9,528 bases of DNA from JBBRFH01 sp038224615 (GTDB lineage Bacteria > Planctomycetota > Phycisphaerae > Tepidisphaerales > Tepidisphaeraceae). Positions 6,496 to 9,528 of this stretch are shown in pieces; position 1 is the stretch's first letter, and each line of letters opens with the position of its first letter. The stretch is taken from contig JBBRFH010000130.1 in the NCBI GenBank assembly GCA_038224615.1, positions 1-9,528 on the forward strand. Direction: 5' to 3'. A program made the position numbers and the translations under genes. The notes below the pieces were generated by a model. The model saw nothing but the letters and a program-made list of their open reading frames with translations. It had not been told where the DNA came from and did not search any database.

Positions 6496-7810
6496 CTCGT
6501 CTCACGACACCATCGTCGCGCTCAGCTCGGCGGCGGGGGAGTCGGCGCGGCACATCGTCCGGCTCTCGGGCATGCGCACGGCCGAGCTTCTAAAAACTGT
6601 TGCCCCCACGCTCGCGGTTTTATCGTCAGCGGCGACGCGGGTGAGCGTCAATTTTGCCGGGCTGTCCGTGAAGGCCTGGGTTTACACCTTCAAGGCACCC
6701 AACAGCTACACCGCCGAAGACACCGCCGAGATGCATATTCCCGGCAACGATCTGCTGGCGCGCTTGCTGATCGACCACCTGATCGCCAATGGTGCCCGGC
6801 AGGCCGAGCCGGGCGAGTTCACCGCCCGCGCGTACCTGAACGGACGCATTGATCTGACCGCCGCCGAGGGCGTGCAGATGACGATTGCCGCCCAGCACGC
6901 CGCCGAACTCCGCGCCGCGCGTCAACTGATGGCCGGCGAACTGGCCCATCGGCTCACGCCGCTGATTGGTGTAATTGCCGACGCACTGGCGCTGCTCGAA
7001 GCTGGCATCGACTTCTCTGAAGAGGACATCTCCTTCATCGACCCCGCCGACCTCCGCCTTCGCATCGACGGTGTGAAGCGTCAACTGACCGCGCTCGTCG
7101 ACGGCGCGCCGCGTTTCGAGCAACTGTCACGGCACCCGCGCTTCGTCCTCGTCGGGCGACCTAACGCGGGCAAGAGCACGCTGCTGAACGCGCTAGCCGG
7201 GCTGGAGCGCGCGATCGTCTCACCGGTTGCCGGCACTACGCGCGATGCGCTGTCGGCCGTCGTCCTGCTCGACGGGGGCCTCGTCGAGGTGATCGACGTT
7301 GCCGGCTTTGAAGCCGATGACGACAACGCTTCGTCGCCACGCGAAGTCGCCGCGCAGATGCAGGCCCGCGCCCGGCGAGCGAGCGAGGAGGCGGACTTTG
7401 TCATTCATCTCATCGACGCGACGCACCCGGCGCCGGCGATGCCGCTGGCGCGCGAGGCCGATCTCTCGGTCATCAACAAGATCGATCTTCACCCTGCGGC
7501 ACCGGCCTCGCGTGGAATCGGTATTTCCGCGCAGGCCGGCACAAATCTGCACTTGCTCCGCAGTGCGATGAGCGATCTGGCCTTCGCGCGCGGCACCGCG
7601 GCCGACGCCCGTCTCGCCCTCAACGCCCGTCACCGACAAGCCATCGCCACTGCCGTCAGTGCCCTCGACGCCGCGAACGCGGACGGCCCGATCGAAGTGA
7701 TCGCGTTTGAACTCCGCCACGCCCTGGACGCGCTCGGCGACGTCCTCGGCCAGATCTCCCCCGACGACGTGCTCGGACGGATCTTCTCGAGTTTTTGCAT
7801 CGGAAAGTAG
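6455..7810 (+). CDS. mnmE: tRNA uridine-5-carboxymethylaminomethyl(34) synthesis GTPase MnmE
   Basis: A 451-residue GTPase (TrmE/ThdF) that with MnmG modifies the wobble uridine U34 of certain tRNAs, using folate and FAD. From GTG 6455: an N-terminal folate-binding domain (HDTIVALSS near 17-25, PNSYTAEDTAEMH 82-94, PGEFTARAYLNGRIDL 119-134), a helical domain, then an inserted G domain with P-loop GRPNAGKST (234-242), K-loop GTTRD (260-264), G3 DVAG (281-284), G4 NKID (341-344) and SAQAG. It ends in the hallmark FCIGK with the family's C-terminal Cys. Deviations: the usual GHGG loop reads HIPGN, the N-terminal GRGG loop reads GESA, and G3 is DVAG rather than DTAG with the following Glu shifted by one residue. 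It is 37 bp after yidC and probably co-transcribed; the two genes are neighbours in many bacteria. The start lies inside an inverted repeat. Confidence 0.95.
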   Translation: MTADSPNSKVPTANSSHDTIVALSSAAGESARHIVRLSGMRTAELLKTVAPTLAVLSSAATRVSVNFAGLSVKAWVYTFKAPNSYTAEDTAEMHIPGNDLLARLLIDHLIANGARQAEPGEFTARAYLNGRIDLTAAEGVQMTIAAQHAAELRAARQLMAGELAHRLTPLIGVIADALALLEAGIDFSEEDISFIDPADLRLRIDGVKRQLTALVDGAPRFEQLSRHPRFVLVGRPNAGKSTLLNALAGLERAIVSPVAGTTRDALSAVVLLDGGLVEVIDVAGFEADDDNASSPREVAAQMQARARRASEEADFVIHLIDATHPAPAMPLAREADLSVINKIDLHPAAPASRGIGISAQAGTNLHLLRSAMSDLAFARGTAADARLALNARHRQAIATAVSALDAANADGPIEVIAFELRHALDALGDVLGQISPDDVLGRIFSSFCIGK

Positions 7811-7837
7811 CTGTGTCGATTGCCTGCGGCGCGAGGT

Positions 7838-8899
7838 TTACTTCGGCTCGTCGGAGCTGATCTGCGGCTTGGCGGCGTTGGCGGCGCGCCGCCGATGAGC
7901 CAGGTCGATCGCCAGTTCGATCGCCGCCCGCATTGATCCCGGGTTGGCGCGGTTTCGACCGACGATGTCGAACGCGGTGCCGTGGTCGGGGCTGGTGCGG
8001 ATGATCGGCAGGCCGACCGTCAGGTTGACCGCACGGTCGAACGCCAGCAACTTCACCGGGATCAGTCCCTGGTCGTGGTACATCGCCACCACGGCGTCGA
8101 ATTTTCCGTCCCGCGCCGAGAGAAAGACCGTGTCGGGCGAATACGGGCCGGTCGCGTCGACGCCGTTTTCTCGCGCCATGAAAATGGCCGGCGAGATGAT
8201 GCGTTCTTCCTCGTCTCCGAACTGGCCGTTCTCACTTGCGTGCGGGTTGAGGCCGGCGACGGCGATTCGCGGCTTGGGGATGTCGAACCATTCGACGAGC
8301 GTCTTGTGTACCTGTTCGATCGGATGAAACACGGCACCGATGTTCAACCGCCCCCACAACGAATTCAACGGCACATGGACGCTCGCCAGGATCACCTTGA
8401 TCGGCCCGCCGACAAACATCATGCTGACGTTCTTGGCGCCCGTGCGGTCGGCGAGCAACTCGGTGTGGCCGGGATAGTTGAAGCCGGCGAGCTTCCAGCT
8501 TTCCTTGGCGATCGGTGCCGTGACCATCGCGTCGGCGATGCCCTGCTTGCACATCTCGATCGCGTCGAGGCAGAACCGCATCGACGCCTGCCCGCCGATC
8601 TTGCTGGGCCCGCGGATCGTGTTCCCCAGGAGCGAGAATTCGTCGAAGTTGTCGTAGTCGACGACGACGACATCATGCCCGTAATGCTTAAGCTTGCCGC
8701 TGAAAACGTCGCGCCACCAGAAGACGTCCAACTCGCACAGGTCGGCGGCGTAGTTGAGGATTTCGTTCATCCCGAAGATGACGAACCGCGCTTTCCTACG
8801 CAGCGACGGATCGGAAAGGGCCTTGACGATCACTTCCGCGCCGACCCCGGCGGGGTCGCCCATGGTGATCGCGAGGGTGGGTCGGACGTCGTCTGTCAC
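7838..8899 (-). CDS. pdxA: 4-hydroxythreonine-4-phosphate dehydrogenase PdxA
   Basis: A 353-residue enzyme of the DXP-dependent pyridoxal phosphate pathway. It oxidises 4-phosphohydroxy-L-threonine with NAD+, and the product decarboxylates to 3-amino-1-hydroxyacetone phosphate. Visible motifs: TLAITMGDPAGVGAE (8-22), VTAPIAKES (126-134), GHTELLADRTG (144-154, metal His145), GLNPHASENG (216-225, His220), MYHDQGLIPVK (273-283, His275) and VNLTVGLPIIRTSPDHGTAFDI (291-312 region). The three metal histidines are all present, so it should be active. GTG 8899 is chosen because it starts 7 residues before the conserved N-terminus. The frame stays open upstream to 9241 only by running through intergenic repeats. 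It is convergent with mnmE, with a 27-bp gap and no clear terminator. PdxA2-type relatives act on other phosphorylated acids, but the motifs favour PdxA. Confidence 0.94.
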   Translation of the reverse strand: MTDDVRPTLAITMGDPAGVGAEVIVKALSDPSLRRKARFVIFGMNEILNYAADLCELDVFWWRDVFSGKLKHYGHDVVVVDYDNFDEFSLLGNTIRGPSKIGGQASMRFCLDAIEMCKQGIADAMVTAPIAKESWKLAGFNYPGHTELLADRTGAKNVSMMFVGGPIKVILASVHVPLNSLWGRLNIGAVFHPIEQVHKTLVEWFDIPKPRIAVAGLNPHASENGQFGDEEERIISPAIFMARENGVDATGPYSPDTVFLSARDGKFDAVVAMYHDQGLIPVKLLAFDRAVNLTVGLPIIRTSPDHGTAFDIVGRNRANPGSMRAAIELAIDLAHRRRAANAAKPQISSDEPK

Positions 8900-8997
8900 G
8901 GCAACATTAGTATGCCACCGAAATCGACTTATCACGAGGGAATCGGCAATATTTCTGTCGGCGGCGTCGGCGGGGTGGGATCTCAGAGGAAAGCGCA

Positions 8998-9112
8998 GAG
9001 ACACGAAGACACGAAATGCACGAAGTTCAGCACGAAGGAAATGCTGGAGCGGATTTCTTTTTGATTCGTATGCTTCGTGTTTGCTTTCGTGGTTTTCGTG
9101 CCTTCGTGTCTC
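8998..9112. repeat. Inverted repeat built from CACGAA words upstream of pdxA
   Basis: Arms 8998-9024 and 9086-9112 pair at 24 of 27 positions (mismatches at 9009, 9017, 9018). Each arm is a run of near-identical words: CACGAAG/A begins at 9002, 9010, 9019 and 9031, and its complement C/TTTCGTG appears at 9073, 9085, 9094 and 9102. The roughly 60-base interior includes a T-rich patch near 9055-9062. It lies between the dioxygenase-like gene and pdxA, both read leftwards, so it may separate their transcripts. It looks like a dispersed repeat; no coding role is apparent. Confidence 0.7.
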
Positions 9113-9122
9113 GGCGTGGATT

Positions 9123-9140
9123 GGTGCGATGAATCGCACC
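9123..9140. repeat. Short palindrome just downstream of the dioxygenase-like gene
   Basis: GGTGCGAT (9123-9130), two bases, then ATCGCACC (9133-9140), a perfect 8-bp inverted repeat that can fold as a 7-bp stem with a TGAA loop. It starts 15 bp past the stop of the minus-strand gene ending at 9156, a terminator-like position, but no T-run follows on the minus strand. It could be a separate dispersed palindrome. Confidence 0.5.
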
Positions 9141-9155
9141 CCTACGCGATCGTGC

Positions 9156-9528
9156 TCACTTCGCGCTGTACAGCACCGGATTGAGCGGCGATGCGACGGG
9201 CTTGCCGATCTCGGCGCCGGGCATCCAGCTGCGCCAGTCATTCTTGTGCGCGTTGTGCTTCGGCTCGATCAGCTTGATGCCGTCTTCCATGTAAATGATC
9301 GTCATCACTTCGCGCGCCTTGGTGCTGACGTTCGGGGCGGCGCGGTGGTAGCACCAGCCCATGTGGTAGCTGACTTCGCCGAGGTCGAACCCGCTCTCGT
9401 TGGTCGGGTAATTCTCGCGCTTGAGGGCGTCCTGTAGCAGTTGCTCGGACGTGTCGCTGATCTCCAGGTTGCGGCCGAATTCCATGTGCTGGCTGCCTTC
9501 GGCGAACGCGAGCGGGCCCATCTCCAGC
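9156..9528 (-). CDS. Phytanoyl-CoA dioxygenase (PhyH) family protein, C-terminal part (start beyond right edge)
   Basis: The C-terminal 123 residues of an Fe(II)/2-oxoglutarate-dependent oxygenase are visible; the frame is open at the right edge. The first residues, LEMGPLAFAEGSQH, match the PhyH segment that ends in a GSH-like turn (NGPLxFxPGSH). Further on, GEVSYHMGWCYHRAAPNVS carries the distal iron-ligand His (codon 9347-9345), and 11 residues later comes an Arg in TKAREVMTIIY, the spacing seen for the 2-oxoglutarate-binding Arg in human PHYH. The proximal HxD motif should lie beyond the window. The ATG at 9521 is internal, since the conserved fold begins upstream. Substrate is unknown: bacterial members hydroxylate varied small molecules. 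Relation to pdxA downstream is doubtful because a 256-bp repeat-bearing spacer separates them. Confidence 0.85.
   Translation of the reverse strand, partial: LEMGPLAFAEGSQHMEFGRNLEISDTSEQLLQDALKRENYPTNESGFDLGEVSYHMGWCYHRAAPNVSTKAREVMTIIYMEDGIKLIEPKHNAHKNDWRSWMPGAEIGKPVASPLNPVLYSAK

Noticed and set aside
7811..7837. Shared terminator between the convergent mnmE and pdxA
   Set aside because: I found no stem of useful length and no T-run in the 27-bp gap.
9002..9108. CACGAA words as a CRISPR array
   Set aside because: The words are 7 bases, spaced by only a few bases, and arranged in inverted orientation; no 25-40-base repeats or unique spacers exist and no cas genes are near.
8900..9241. N-terminal extension of pdxA by 114 residues
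   Set aside because: The extension is a translation of the CACGAA repeat and palindrome and overlaps the dioxygenase-like gene. PdxA family proteins start close to GTG 8899.

Overview
The window is high-GC bacterial DNA with tightly packed housekeeping genes on both strands. It fits Planctomycetota best, probably Phycisphaerae (Tepidisphaerales-like). This lineage call is an inference from the divergent MnmE, the long YidC with a basic tail, a phosphoglycerate-mutase-like gene beside hom, and structured repeats between genes. Nothing in the window fixes the taxonomy, and there is no rRNA or tRNA gene.

Positions 1-2998, minus strand. A threonine-branch operon is read leftwards: homoserine dehydrogenase (hom), then a small antitoxin-like gene and a PIN-domain (VapC-like) toxin, then a cofactor-independent phosphoglycerate mutase-like gene cut by the left edge. 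Beside hom, the last gene is the likely homoserine kinase. The toxin-antitoxin pair lies between two consecutive steps of one pathway, with overlaps or gaps of only a few bases.

Positions 2999-7810. A 390-bp divergent spacer carries a good sigma70-type promoter and a small perfect hairpin. It leads into a plus-strand run: a calcineurin-like metallophosphoesterase with a GTG start only about 13 bases after the -10 box (possibly leaderless), the membrane insertase yidC, and the tRNA-modification GTPase mnmE. The spacer before yidC holds a 30-bp-arm inverted repeat. The spacer before mnmE holds another, which overlaps the mnmE ribosome binding site and its first codons.

Positions 7811-9528, minus strand. 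pdxA (vitamin B6 synthesis) converges on mnmE with a 27-bp gap. Upstream of pdxA is a 256-bp spacer with a long inverted repeat built from CACGAA words and a short palindrome. It is followed by the C-terminal part of a phytanoyl-CoA dioxygenase-family gene that runs off the right edge.

I found no wholly new multi-gene system. The items most worth a second look are the toxin-antitoxin pair inside the threonine operon, the repeat that contains the mnmE start region, and the possibly leaderless starts.
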